From Microbotryum silenes-acaulis (Eukaryota; Basidiomycota; Microbotryomycetes; Microbotryales; Microbotryaceae): 64,000 bases of DNA. Position numbers and translations under genes: made by a program. Under the pieces are notes generated by a model that made no database searches, had not been told where the DNA came from, and saw only the letters and a list, made by a program, of their open reading frames with translations. This document shows, piece by piece, positions 41,497-51,193 of the stretch (position 1 is the stretch's first letter; the number at the start of each line of letters is the position of its first letter). The DNA lies in assembly GCA_003665825.1 (NCBI GenBank), contig QPFY01000009.1:248001-312000 (forward strand), given 5' to 3'.

Positions 41497-42705
41497 ATGC
41501 AGTCCCTCAGCTGGTTACGGCCTCTGGTCAGAACAGCCGCCACCTCGACTTCGACCTCGTCGACTCGGATAGCCACCGCAGCTGCTTCGCGACCGTTGTC
41601 CTCGTCCGCGTGCAGCTGCCAACAGACCGAATCCACCCCTTCCTCCTCCGCATCCTCCTCTTCTTCCTCCGAGGTCACCAGCGATTCCGGACCACGGCAA
41701 CAACAGCTCCGCTTCGACCTGGGCACGCCGAATCTGCGCATGTTGCAGACGATGGACCACGCCTCGTTGAGCTCTTTCGACCCAATGCTCGACATCCACC
41801 CGGCCAAGAAGCTCTTCATCCCGCGAGCCGAATCGGGCAACCTCTCGGACCTGAGCATCGTCCTCCACAACGACGACTCCACCAACCAGGGCTACCAACA
41901 ACCCAAGCCCAAACCCGAACACCTCACTTCGACCCCCGGCGAAGACGATTCGGTCGCCCATTTGAGCGCAGTCACTCAGTTGACCCCGATCGAGATCCGC
42001 AACCTGTACCGTTTCCCGCTCATCACCAAACGCGTCGTCAACATGAAGTCCAAGGGCAAGATGCCAGCGATGTACTCGCTCGTCGTCGTCGGCAACGGCA
42101 ACGGCCTCGTTGGCGTCGGCGAGGGCAAGGACGATACCGCCAACAAGGCCGTCGGCAAGGCCTTCAACCAGGCCGTCAGGAGTATGGACTATGTCGAGCG
42201 CTACGAGGATAGGACCATATGGGGTACGATGCAGAGCAACTTTGGCTCGTGCCAGATCCACATGAGGTCCAGGGCACCCGGTACGTTCAACGAAGCATGG
42301 CCTTTTCCCCCTCTTTCTCAACTCGCCCAACTGACCCATCCATTCCCGATTGCATCCATCAGGCTTTGGTCTCCGAGTGAACCACTACATCCACCAAGTA
42401 GCCAAGGCAGCAGGGATTTCGGACCTGAGCGCCAAAGTTCATGGATCGCGCAACGGGACGCGCGTCATCAAGTTGGCCGTCGCGATGTTGCACGGTGGTT
42501 CGACACCCGTCGGTCAGTCCAATTTCCCCCCTCTCCTTTCTTCCTCACTGCGTCTTATTCGAAATCTCACTTTCGTACTATGACCCACGCAGACATGGGT
42601 GGTTTCGGGCAAACCAAGGGACAACGCAAGAACAAAAAGACGAGAGGGATGGCCACCGCGGACGAGGTCGCGAGGTTGAGGGGGAGGAAGGCCGTTGTGT
42701 TTTAG
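41497..42705 (+). CDS. MRPS5: Mitochondrial small-subunit ribosomal protein uS5m
   Basis: Mitochondrial homolog of bacterial S5, a protein of the small ribosomal subunit. Exons 41497-42280, 42363-42512 and 42593-42705 give 348 residues. The N-terminus (MQSLSWLRPLVRTAATSTST) is a mitochondrial presequence followed by a Ser-rich linker. The S5 N-domain is clear: RVVNMKSKGKMPAMYSLVVV, GNGLVGVGEGKDDTANKAVG. The C-terminal domain GFGLRVNHYIHQVAKAAGIS, DLSAKVHGSRN and MGGFGQTKGQRKNKKTRGMA follows. The intron at 42281-42362 splits the glycine codon before FGLRVN. Confidence 0.9.
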   Translation: MQSLSWLRPLVRTAATSTSTSSTRIATAAASRPLSSSACSCQQTESTPSSSASSSSSSEVTSDSGPRQQQLRFDLGTPNLRMLQTMDHASLSSFDPMLDIHPAKKLFIPRAESGNLSDLSIVLHNDDSTNQGYQQPKPKPEHLTSTPGEDDSVAHLSAVTQLTPIEIRNLYRFPLITKRVVNMKSKGKMPAMYSLVVVGNGNGLVGVGEGKDDTANKAVGKAFNQAVRSMDYVERYEDRTIWGTMQSNFGSCQIHMRSRAPGTFNEAWPFPPLSQLAQLTHPFPIASIRLWSPSEPLHPPSSQGSRDFGPERQSSWIAQRDARHQVGRRDVARWFDTRRSVQFPPSPFFLTASYSKSHFRTMTHADMGGFGQTKGQRKNKKTRGMATADEVARLRGRKAVVF

Positions 42706-42955
42706 AAGCGTCGTAGAAGGGAACAGTCGGGAAGGGCGATATACAGTGTGTGTAATGAACGAGACGGACGTCTTGTCGAGCGAAAGGTGTCGAGTTTGAG
42801 CTGTGAGAGGGGTTTCTCGGCGGCAGTGAATCAAGTGAGATGGTTGGACGTGACTTTCGAAACGCGAGGTTGGAGCGCGCAAGGAACAATATCCGGTTCG
42901 ATCTTGACGTAGGCTCAAGCATCATCGCTTCATTGCACAACGAAAAAAGGAGCGA

Positions 42956-43173
42956 TTACGCGACCGAGCCGCCTTTGCTCCGATCGGCAGGAATGACCTG
43001 GGTGAAGATGGCGCAGATGTCGGAAACGAGGAAGTCAAGTTCGGGCCCGAGCTTGGAGGGCTCAGGAATGGTGAAGAAGAATTCCGCATCGGGTTTGGCC
43101 GGATCGTCAAAGTGGGTGATGAGCGTTCTTTCGACCTCCGAGTCGGCACATGGGACCGACGGGTGATTCGCTG
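42956..43173 (-). CDS. Unrecognised small gene, C-terminal exon
   Basis: A minus-strand frame from a CACCAG acceptor at about 43174 reads NHPSVPCADSEVERTLITHF, then DDPAKPDAEFFFTIPEPSKL, GPELDFLVSDICAIFTQVIP and ADRSKGGSVA before TAA (42956-42958). Its composition is protein-like, unlike the plus-strand reading. Upstream exon(s) probably lie at 43240-43400, across an intron that would contain the long G run (C on this strand). I do not recognise the family. Only this exon is proposed; the start codon is not located. Confidence 0.4.
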
Positions 43174-43201
43174 GTGGACGCAGCGTGATTCGGATAGGAT
43201 T

Positions 43202-43225
43202 GGGGGGGGGGGGGGGGGGGGGGGG
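43202..43225. repeat. G24 homopolymer
   Basis: Uninterrupted run of 24 G. On the minus strand it would be a poly-C tract inside a presumed intron of the neighbouring small gene. Confidence 0.9.
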
Positions 43226-43469
43226 ATCTTGTCACGGTGATCGGGTGTTGAGCCTCGCTTCTTGTTCGATCGACGGGTCCAGGGGTTGGTGACGGCGGAA
43301 GCATGGGGGGAGACGCGCTTGCAGTGGGAGCGAAGTTGAGTCACGACGAGGGGACCGTGCGCGCGCCTGGCCTCGAGTCACTTCCCTCGTCATCGCGCCA
43401 AAGTAGCGGCGCGCTCCACATCCTCCGTCCACACTTGGACCTCTTGCGCTTCCCTCGCTGCGGACCACG

Positions 43470-45735
43470 ATGAACGTCCATGGAGGTACGATCACCTACG
43501 AGGCGACTTATGCCGTACCTGCCCCCACAACAGCGTGAGTCAGCTTGCCTGTGGCTGGATGAGCACCGGCTAGGGTGCCAGGGTGCCAGGAGCTGCTAGA
43601 TGCTGATGCTACACTTCATTTTGCCATATCGCCATCATACTGATTCGAAATGGATTCTTGTTCGCTCAATGTGCTGTTCATATGATGCCCTGCTCTGCAT
43701 GCTGCGGAATGATCCCCAACCTGGCCGACGTCGACCCCCACTTGCGGACACGACCGCTCTCGTTCCCACTCATTGCGATGGCAAACAGCCGCGGTGTTTC
43801 GACCAAGCTCGGTGCCTCCGCGGATGGCAAGCAAATCTCGTACGGTTCTGGTCGATCCGCGATCGTGCGGTCGCTCGACCCCGGTGGACCGACTCTCTCG
43901 CTCGGCCACGCCGCGCCCGTAACAGTGACCAAGATCATCTCCCCTTATTATGCCGCTTCGGGTGATGCCTCGGGAGCGCTCAAAGTATGGGACACGACCG
44001 GCAACTACTCGCTCAAGCTCGAGGCCAAACCCATCAGTCGCATCAACGACATCGCCTTTGACGGCGAAGGGAAGCGGCTCGTCGTCGTCGGGGAAGGGCG
44101 CTCGTCCTGGGGCGCCACCTTCTCCCTCGACACCGGTTCCTCGATCGGGGAAGTCGCGGGTCATTCCAAAGTCATCAACAGCGTCGCGATGCGTCCTCAA
44201 CGACCCTTCCGAGCCGTGACGGGCTCGGACGATTTCTCCGTCGTGCTCATGAACGGCGTCCCCTTCAAATTCACCTCGCAATCGCGGCGTCACCAACGCT
44301 TCGTCCAGTCGATGGACTACGCCCCCGACGGCAAGCTCTTCCTCTCCGCCGGTAGCGATGGGAGGGTATTCCTCTACGATGGAACGACGGGTGAAGACAA
44401 GGGAGAGTTGATCGACGGCGAGGCGGCCCATGCATCGGGTGTGTATGCGGGAGCCTTTTCGAGAGATTCGAAGCAAATCGCGACGTCGGCGGCGGATGCG
44501 CAGGTCAAGTTGTGGGACGTCGAGACGAGCAAGGTTGTCGAGTGAGTCACCACATTTGGGAGGGTGAAGAGGGTGCATCGGGAATTGACGAGGGGTGTTC
44601 GGCGGCAGGGCGTGGGACTTTGCTTCGTCCGGCAACAGCCTGCAGCAGCAGCAAGTCGTGAGTCGCAGTGAAGGGGACAGACAACTTCTTTATGTATGAC
44701 TAAACATCTCGCCTTTCATTTCACAGGGCAACGTCTGGGCCGGCTCGTCGATCGTCTCCCTCTCCTTCTCCGGCAACCTCAACGTCCTCGACCCGCGTTC
44801 CGACACCCCAATCTCGACACTGTACGGGCACCAAAACCCGACCACCGCCGTCATCGCCGACCCTCAATCCTCTTCGACCTTCTTCAGCGGTGATTCGACG
44901 GGTCGGGTGTTGCGCGTTGAAGCATCGGGTCGGACCGAACCTCTGGAGAATGCGCATTCGGGTTTGGTCGTTGATTTCGTCGAGGACGGCAAGGGAACGA
45001 TCTATTCGACAGGTTACGACGACACGATCAAGACTTTGTCGGGTGGAAAAGACTTTGAGTGAGTTGTGGAGAGTAGTCGGTACCGAGGAAATCGCTTTGC
45101 TAACGATGTCGCACTCTAGCTCCAAAACGCTCGCTACCACAGGCCAACCCAAGGGACTCGCAGTGTCGACCTCGGACGGGACGCTGTACATCGCGACCTC
45201 CACCGAAGTCCAAGTCATCGTCGATGGAAGCAAGACGTCCTCGACCCCAGTTTCCTCAACCTGCATTTCCGCCTCCTCGGACGGTGCCTACATCGCGGTC
45301 GGCACCGAGCAATCGACCGTTGTCCTTTACTCGTCCAAAGACAAGTCCTGTCTCCAACTCCTCTCGACGATCGAACTTCGCGCTTCCGCTAGTTCCCTCG
45401 CCTTCTCCCCCGATTCGACTCACCTCGCCGTCGGTCTTTCGACGGGCAAGATCCCCTTGTACGAAGTCGTTTCACAAAAACTCGTTCATTCGCGCTGGGC
45501 CGATTCGACGGCGCGAATCCACGCGCTCGCTTTCAATCAATCCGGAACGCACCTCGTCGCCGCGTCATTGGACGAGAGTATTCGGGTCTATTCACTCAAG
45601 AACCCTTCGATCGTTTTAGCGAGTAAGAATGCGCATAGAGGCGGGGTCAGTGGGGTCATTTGGAGTGGGGAGGAAGGGTTGGTTTCGGCCGGCGCGGATG
45701 GGGCCGTCAAGAAGTGGGGGGTCAAGTTTGCGTAG
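43470..45735 (+). CDS. AIP1: WD40 actin-interacting protein 1
   Basis: Works with cofilin to disassemble actin filaments at cortical patches. Exons 43470-43534, 43789-44541, 44609-44657, 44727-45058 and 45120-45735 give 604 residues, the family length (two seven-blade WD40 propellers). Exon 1 encodes MNVHGGTITYEATYAVPAPT and joins ARGVSTKLGASADGKQISYG, matching family N-termini. Repeated WD units include SGALKVWDTTGN, FRAVTGSDDFSVVLMNG, LFLSAGSDGRVFLYDG, ATSAADAQVKLWDVE and a final VSAGADGAVKKWGVKFA. ATG 43470 was chosen because internal ATGs lack the PAPTTA block. The 254-nt first intron is unusually long. Confidence 0.93.
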
Positions 45736-46153
45736 GTTGATTGGGTTCGGTCGAGGCGAGTCTTGTATTGTTGTGTAGTGCAGCTTGGATGCTATTAGCT
45801 GATATCTGTAAATGGGTTGACCGAGTGTGATGTTGTGCGCAAGTTTTTGCGGTCATGTTTCAGAGTCGAGGCACTTCGACTCTCGGTTTTAACCGTGGGA
45901 CATGCTCGAACATCCAGGAGACCAAGACATGGTTGCTGAGGGAGAACCTTTGGACATGTAAACGAGAAGAGTACTTCGTGGCAAGAAGAAGGCACATTCA
46001 ATCCGGGCCAGTAAGGGAGAACGGGACATTCACTTCCAACGCGGTCAAAGTTCATCCGAGGAATTCGTTCGGAACTCGCTGGAACAACACCGATCAAGAC
46101 TCGGGGCTTAGAAACGATGAATTGTGTTTGCACGTAAGAAGGAAAGGAATGCT

Positions 46154-46426
46154 CTAAGGTTGCCAGATGGTGTCGCAAGTGCGCAGGGTAGTGGTTGAAG
46201 ATCCACAGATTGGTCTCAAAACCTTTTGGAAATGAGAAACCCCCTCGAGCTCCCCCTCCTCGGCCAGACCCCTTGAAAGCGACCGCTCGCAGTGCTTTTG
46301 GAACCTGCTTCTCCCTGATGCCTTGCCGCTCTCGTGAAGCGCGTGTTCTCCTTCCGCCTTTCCCTCGCTCTCTTTGACATCTCCTGCTGCTCCCTTTAGC
46401 TCTCCCTCTGCAGTGGCTTTCCTCAT
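46154..46426 (-). CDS. Possible CsbD-like stress protein
   Basis: The N-terminal part of this frame reads MRKATAEGELKGAAGDVKES, then EGKAEGEHALHESGKASG, which resembles CsbD-family proteins (repeated GK, KGxxxxxKE and EGKA). The C-terminal half (SRFQKHCERSL onward) does not fit and may be intron read-through. Function of CsbD proteins in fungi is poorly known. Weak call, from composition and motif spacing only. Confidence 0.25.
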   Translation of the reverse strand: MRKATAEGELKGAAGDVKESEGKAEGEHALHESGKASGRSRFQKHCERSLSRGLAEEGELEGVSHFQKVLRPICGSSTTTLRTCDTIWQP

Positions 46427-46542
46427 CCCCGGCCTCTTGCTCGAGTTCCTCCGAATCTTCCTCCTGCCTCCTTTTGACTCTCCGACTTCGGGCCATGACT
46501 AGCCTTCTTTCTACAATGGAGGAACATCTTCCTGCAAGCAAC

Positions 46543-46592
46543 AACTCATACATATAACTCATACATATAACTCATACATATAACTCATACAC
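46543..46592. repeat. 13-bp tandem repeat
   Basis: Nearly four copies of AACTCATACATAT in tandem, in the noncoding interval upstream of the minus-strand ORF at 46154-46426. Confidence 0.9.
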
Positions 46593-46637
46593 CACACTCC
46601 TTTGCAACACAGTCCTTACGCCTTGCATTCACACTCC

Positions 46638-48855
46638 TTACCCTTCTCGAGAACCCCTACAGTTCAAGTCCTGGTTCAGTTGCTTCGTACTAGTCCTAAC
46701 CTGATCCTCCCTCGAGAACTCCCTCGCACCTCGTCCCCGAAAGTCTAGCCAGTCTAGATCTTTCGCCCGAGGGTCTAGAAAGAAGGCTAGTTGTTTGGTC
46801 GCAAAGGTCCATATGTCCCAGGTCGGCCCGAAGATTGGTGCTGACTCGAGATCGAGGGGTTCAACCATGAACTTTACCCAATCATTTGCGACGCGAGCCC
46901 AGGACAGGGACATGACGAGAAGATGGCCGAAGAACGAAAGGATTGGCAGCACGACAGCGCTCACGCATGCGCTCGATATGACGAGCACGGTGAGGACAAG
47001 CACAAGGTTGCCCGTGCTATCGGACACCGCCTTTCCCAAATCGGGGTGGAGGAGGGGCGAGGACTTGCGCCAGATGAGGATGATGTGGGTGCCGGGTGAG
47101 CAGCCAAGAGTGGCAGGTGCCCACACTCGAAGCAATCGCCGGCTTTAGATATGCAAAATCGACGATTGCTCGGGGTCAGCCAAGTTTGACCAAGACCCGT
47201 AGGTAGGCAGGTACCTAGTGGAAAGTGCAGGCGTTCATCAAACTCACTTTAGTCTCGTCTGGGACGTCCTCGAGGTTGGTGCGTGGTCGAGGTGGTAGAG
47301 CCTGCCCACCAACATTGCGACGGCCAGCGAGAAACGCATCCCAGCGAAGGAACATAGCAGAAAAGCCTGGATCTCCAGGGTCATGTACAAATAGCCCATG
47401 AAGCCCCAGAGCGCATTGAAGTACATGATCGTTGCGAGACCTTCCCAATCCATGTTACTTGGGCGCGGCATGGGAGGTAGGTATTTGGGGAAAGCAAGAG
47501 ATACACCGTGCCGTCATTGCACACTCATGCCAGTGACACTTTGGGCTGGTCGAGAGATTCGGTGGGATTAGCACGATACCCTTCCACCGGTCAGGTAGCT
47601 TACTCACCTTCCTGCCGCATAGAAGTGTATGCTGCCTTCTTTTCCTCCTGTATCCACAACTAGTACTAGCACGGCTCAATATCCCGATGGCATCGCCTCG
47701 GGAGCAGAATCCCACGTTCGGAGTGACTCAAGACCCAGACTTATGCAGTCTAATCCTTGTTAAAACAGCAAGCTGGAGCCCAATCTACGTGCACGATTTC
47801 GTAAAAAGACGACGCTTGAAGTACAGGCGCCCACGCCACCAGGGAATGCCGTACGCTATGGCAGTCTTAAAGCCTTTTTCGCCTCCCAACGTGATCCAAT
47901 CCTCTTCCCGCTCGGGCGTTCGGCTCCTCGCAATACTCTCCTCGATGAGTTCGGGCATACCCAACAAGTCACTTGGAAGAGGAGGAGGTAAAGGGACCCT
48001 TGCGTCGACCACGTTGTCGAACCCAGAGCTAAAATCTCCTCGGAGCCCAAAATGAATGCCTCGTTCTGGCAGGGAGAGTCGAAGGGCTGGTTCAGCACTC
48101 AACGACGGCGCAACCTTTTGCGACAAGAACTGCACGAGGGGACCCACTGCGTAAATAATTGATTTCTTCTGTCGTGAGGTGTCCCGGCGTCGTATATGGA
48201 CGGCCCTCGTCTTGAAAAAAGATTGCGCGATCGGGCTGGAATGTTGGAAGACCTCCGCAGTCTGACACTAGACGTTTGTTGAGGTCGTCGGCTTCCCGCA
48301 GCGGGGGGCTGAGGTCGGGATGTAGCACGTTGAAGCGTTGGATAAAGTCTTGACGCATAAGATGCATCCCTACAATGCACATGAACATGACTACCCTCAA
48401 GTCAGTCCAAGTTGACCGGGACGGGGGAGCATTCTGGGGTACGCACGGAAGCCCGTTTCCGTGATGAGCCGCCAGCTGTCGTTCTGAGACGCCTGCCAGG
48501 CTCTGGAAAGTTGCGCCCATTGCTTGCGAACGTCTTCCGAGAAGAAGTTGACACTGAAGTCCCGCTTCCACTCGTCCACGTGCTTACAGACGCGCTGCTG
48601 AACCGCCTGCAGGTACGAGTCGAGCTCGAGCCACGTCGACTCCCCCACGGCGTGCCAGATGACTTCGCTCTCGTATTGATGCCAGATCTTTCTTCGCGTG
48701 TAAGAATATTTGTAGAAGTTGGCAATGTCCACGGGTAGGAGCAGCTCCTCGCGCTTGTCGAGAAGGACCATCAGCGGGATGCCCATGCTCTGCTTGTCGA
48801 CCGTCACGAACGTGCGATGGATGCTTGACTCGTCGGCGGAGTTTCCACGTGACAA
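46638..48855 (-). CDS. Uncharacterised multi-exon membrane protein
   Basis: Successive minus-strand open segments look like exons of one gene. Around 48830-48447: FVTVDKQSMGIPLMVLLDKR, LPVDIANFYKYSYTRRKIWH and AWQASQNDSWRLITETGF. A clean 56-nt intron (48446-48391; GTGCGT donor, GGACTGACTTGAGGGTAG end) joins it to MFMCIVGMHLMRQDFIQRFN. Later segments carry GIHFGLRGDFSSGFDNVVDA (about 48000) and hydrophobic stretches: GLATIMYFNALWGFMGYLYM, FLLCSFAGMRFSLAVAMLV (about 47430-47290) and VLVLTVLVISSACVSAVVLP (about 47010). The remaining splice sites and both ends are unresolved. I do not recognise the family; it is probably lineage-specific. Coordinates are approximate. Confidence 0.45.
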
Positions 48856-49781
48856 GACTGGCTAGTGTTGCGTAGAATTGTGGTGCGTCGTAGAGACTGA
48901 AGATAGAAAGCGAGGAAATCAGGAGGGATACGACGGGGGCGTTGAGCCGAGCGTCGTGCAGTGCGGCACTGATGTGGCGAAGTGTGGCGGGCCGATTGCG
49001 CATCGCACGCGTCTCTCGCCGACACAGGTTGCGCGCCGAGCGAGTCGAAAGAAATTTGGGGCGCTGGTAAGCTCGACGCCCCTCCCTCTGGGAGGGGCTT
49101 CACCTCGGGCAGACATAAAAAGTACGCCTCAACAGGCGCGCGCGCAGCGCCCTCCCACGCGCCTTCCAAGCCACAATCCCGGCCGGCGGATTGCAAGCTT
49201 GCTACCCCAGGTAGCACATTAGGCCCAAGTTGCGCCCAACTCCCTGCTTCGAGTCGATTCTGTGTACACACAACACTCTCACAGCTGCTAGATTGATAAG
49301 GAAAGTGCGTAGTAGATGCATTCTTTCCTTCATCTTTTTCTCGCATCTTTCGGGTGTCGTCAGAGTCACATGATGATGTCTGAAGCGGTCGCGCGGGATT
49401 TCGGTCCCGAGATCGAAGGGTCCGAGCACACGCATTGGCGGCAGTCGGCCACGCGCGCCGAGGCCTAGCGCAACACGCGAGGGACCTTCCACTCGACTTG
49501 CCGCCAAGGATTCTCATAGGATCAGATCAGATCTGATCCTGATCCTAGCTGGGCAGGATCAAGATAAGATAGATCAAGCCGGAGAAAGAAAAAAAAAAAA
49601 AAAAAAAAAAAGGTTGGGGGGAGGGGGGGACGATGTGGCGTCGTTACTTTGGTAGATAGCCCTTTAATTGATACCTGCCGTTCACAAGAGAGTTCTACAG
49701 GGTGTGTACCACCATCCGACATGACCTATGTTACACAAATCTAAACTGACTATAAAATCATGTTCGCATTTTGTAGATGTC
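48856..49781. other. Spacer before the transposon cluster
   Basis: No gene is supported here. It contains a small GATCA-type cluster at about 49523-49546 (GATCAGATCAGATCTGATC), similar to the arrays of the inverted-repeat element at 58 kb, and an A23 run (listed separately). Confidence 0.45.
49589..49611. repeat. A23 homopolymer
   Basis: Run of 23 A following a short A-rich lead-in. No retroposon body is recognisable to its left. Confidence 0.9.
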
Positions 49782-49976
49782 ATGCGAAACCCACCTAGAC
49801 CGGCGAGGGCAACGCGCGCGATCGGAGCTCATAAAAAAAGGCGAATCAGTGAGGTGATCATTTCGGATGATGGTGATAATAATGATTCCGACAAGGATGA
49901 GGAAGATAGTTATGATGGGCACAATAGTGGTGGTAGTAGTGAGAATGATGCGCTCAACACCGATAGCCACAACTAG
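49782..49976 (+). CDS. Small acidic ORF, doubtful
   Basis: Reads MRNPPRPARATRAIGAHKKR, RISEVIISDDGDNNDSDKDE and an Asp/Ser/Asn-rich tail to a TAG stop. A basic patch followed by an acidic tail is typical of N-terminal exons of nuclear or transposon proteins. There is no family match and it lies just outside the proposed Helitron 5' end. Confidence 0.2.
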   Translation: MRNPPRPARATRAIGAHKKRRISEVIISDDGDNNDSDKDEEDSYDGHNSGGSSENDALNTDSHN

Positions 49977-50040
49977 TGAGATGTAGTCATCTGTTGCCAT
50001 CCTTAAAACTATCTATCTACATACTACTAAATGAATCTGT

Positions 50041-50280
50041 TGTCGAGACAATCTGTCTATCTATCTACTATCTACTGTCCTTATCTACTAATCCTTAAAT
50101 CCTTAAAACTATCTACTAATCTACTAATCTACTCTACTAATAATAATAATATAATATATAATATTAATATTAATTAATATATATATATATATATATAATA
50201 TAATAATATATAATATATAATCTACTATCTACTATCTACTATCTACTAAAGACGTAATCTACTATCTACTAAAGACGTAA
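50041..50280. repeat. TATC/CTA/TA-rich microsatellite block
   Basis: Variable short repeats (TCTA, CTACTATCTA, TAATAA, TATA). ATCTACTATCTACTAAAGACGT occurs in near-duplicate just before 50280. The block sits inside the left end of Helitron copy 1 and is absent at the corresponding place in copy 2. Confidence 0.85.
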
Positions 50281-50284
50281 CGGG

Positions 50285-50589
50285 AGACAAAGAACGTCAA
50301 AGAACGAAAGACAAACCAACAGACAAACCATGTGGCGTGACGTCATAATAGTTTCGCTACTGCAACAGCTCTCGGTCCAGCGTGTCCCCTGAGCCAGCTA
50401 GCGCTGTTTCAGAAAGGGTCGGCCGGCCACAGGCCGTTTCGCCCACGTTCGCCGAGGTTCCATTTTCAATCAAAGCAGCGTGGCACATGACCCTCTGCTT
50501 CCCGACGCAGACTGAGACGACCTGTTTTGCGAGTCTACCACATCGTAGCGTACTTTCTTCAATCATCCAGTTCCTGCCACTGCCGAAAT
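50285..50589 (+). repeat. Helitron leader, copy 1 of a direct repeat
   Basis: From AGACAAAGAACGTCAAAGAAC to TGCCACTGCCGAAAT. About 85-90% identical by eye to 53165-53438, with a few indels. It ends at the Rep start codon (50588), so it is the 5' untranslated leader of the element. Confidence 0.85.
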
Positions 50590-50740
50590 GTCATCGTCTC
50601 CTCTACAACAACCTTCACGGAGAGCAGAGGGGCAGCAGAGACGTCGGCAACGTGAGCGAGCTGAGCGCGCCGCCCGTGAGGCTGCTCGCGTCCCTCCGCA
50701 CAACCCGGCCCCCGCTCTAATCGCACAGACGCCGCCGCCA

Positions 50741-50941
50741 GCAACCTCGAACAATCTCAGATCCGAAGCACAGCGACAACGACGACTTCGCGAGAGGCAG
50801 CAGCGGCGAATCGAAGAAGACGACGTCGCGCCCGCACAGCACCCGCCAACAGCAACCTCGAACAATCGCAGATCCGAAGCACAGCGACAACGACGACTTC
50901 GCGAGAGGCAGCAGCGGCGAATCGAAGAAGACGACGTCGCG
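50741..50941 (+). repeat. 111-bp tandem duplication in Rep N-terminus
   Basis: Two copies, 50741-50830 and 50852-50941 for the best-matching 90 bp, offset 111 bp (37 codons). Each encodes an NN-RSEAQRQRRLRERQQRR unit followed by IEEDDVA. Only one base differs in the 90 bp, so the duplication is recent. A degenerate third unit lies near 51115-51160. Confidence 0.9.
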
Positions 50942-51176
50942 CAAATTGGATCGTCGAGTCAATCTGCATCGGCAGCCGGGCAACTGCGACGCGCCCGCAG
51001 TCCTTCACCTCCAGGCTTGAGATCCGTTCGCCCACGTTATGAACCAGTTCCAGACCTATCTCACGTCGCGGGGTCAGGTACAGACGCAACTGCAACTTCG
51101 ACCACTACTGCCGTCGATCGCCGATCCGCGGAGCAGCGCCAACGACGCCAACGCGAAAGAGTGCGATCGAACCGGA

Positions 51177-51193
51177 CCCCCCCCCCCCCCCCC
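51177..51193 (+). repeat. C17 homopolymer in the Rep gene
   Basis: A run of 17 C inside the Pro-encoding linker. The upstream Rep frame and the downstream zinc-motif frame differ across this run, so it is a frameshift point, real or from sequencing. Confidence 0.85.

Noticed and set aside
46543..46592. 13-bp repeat as a CRISPR array
   Set aside because: Head-to-tail units without spacers in a eukaryotic genome; a simple minisatellite.
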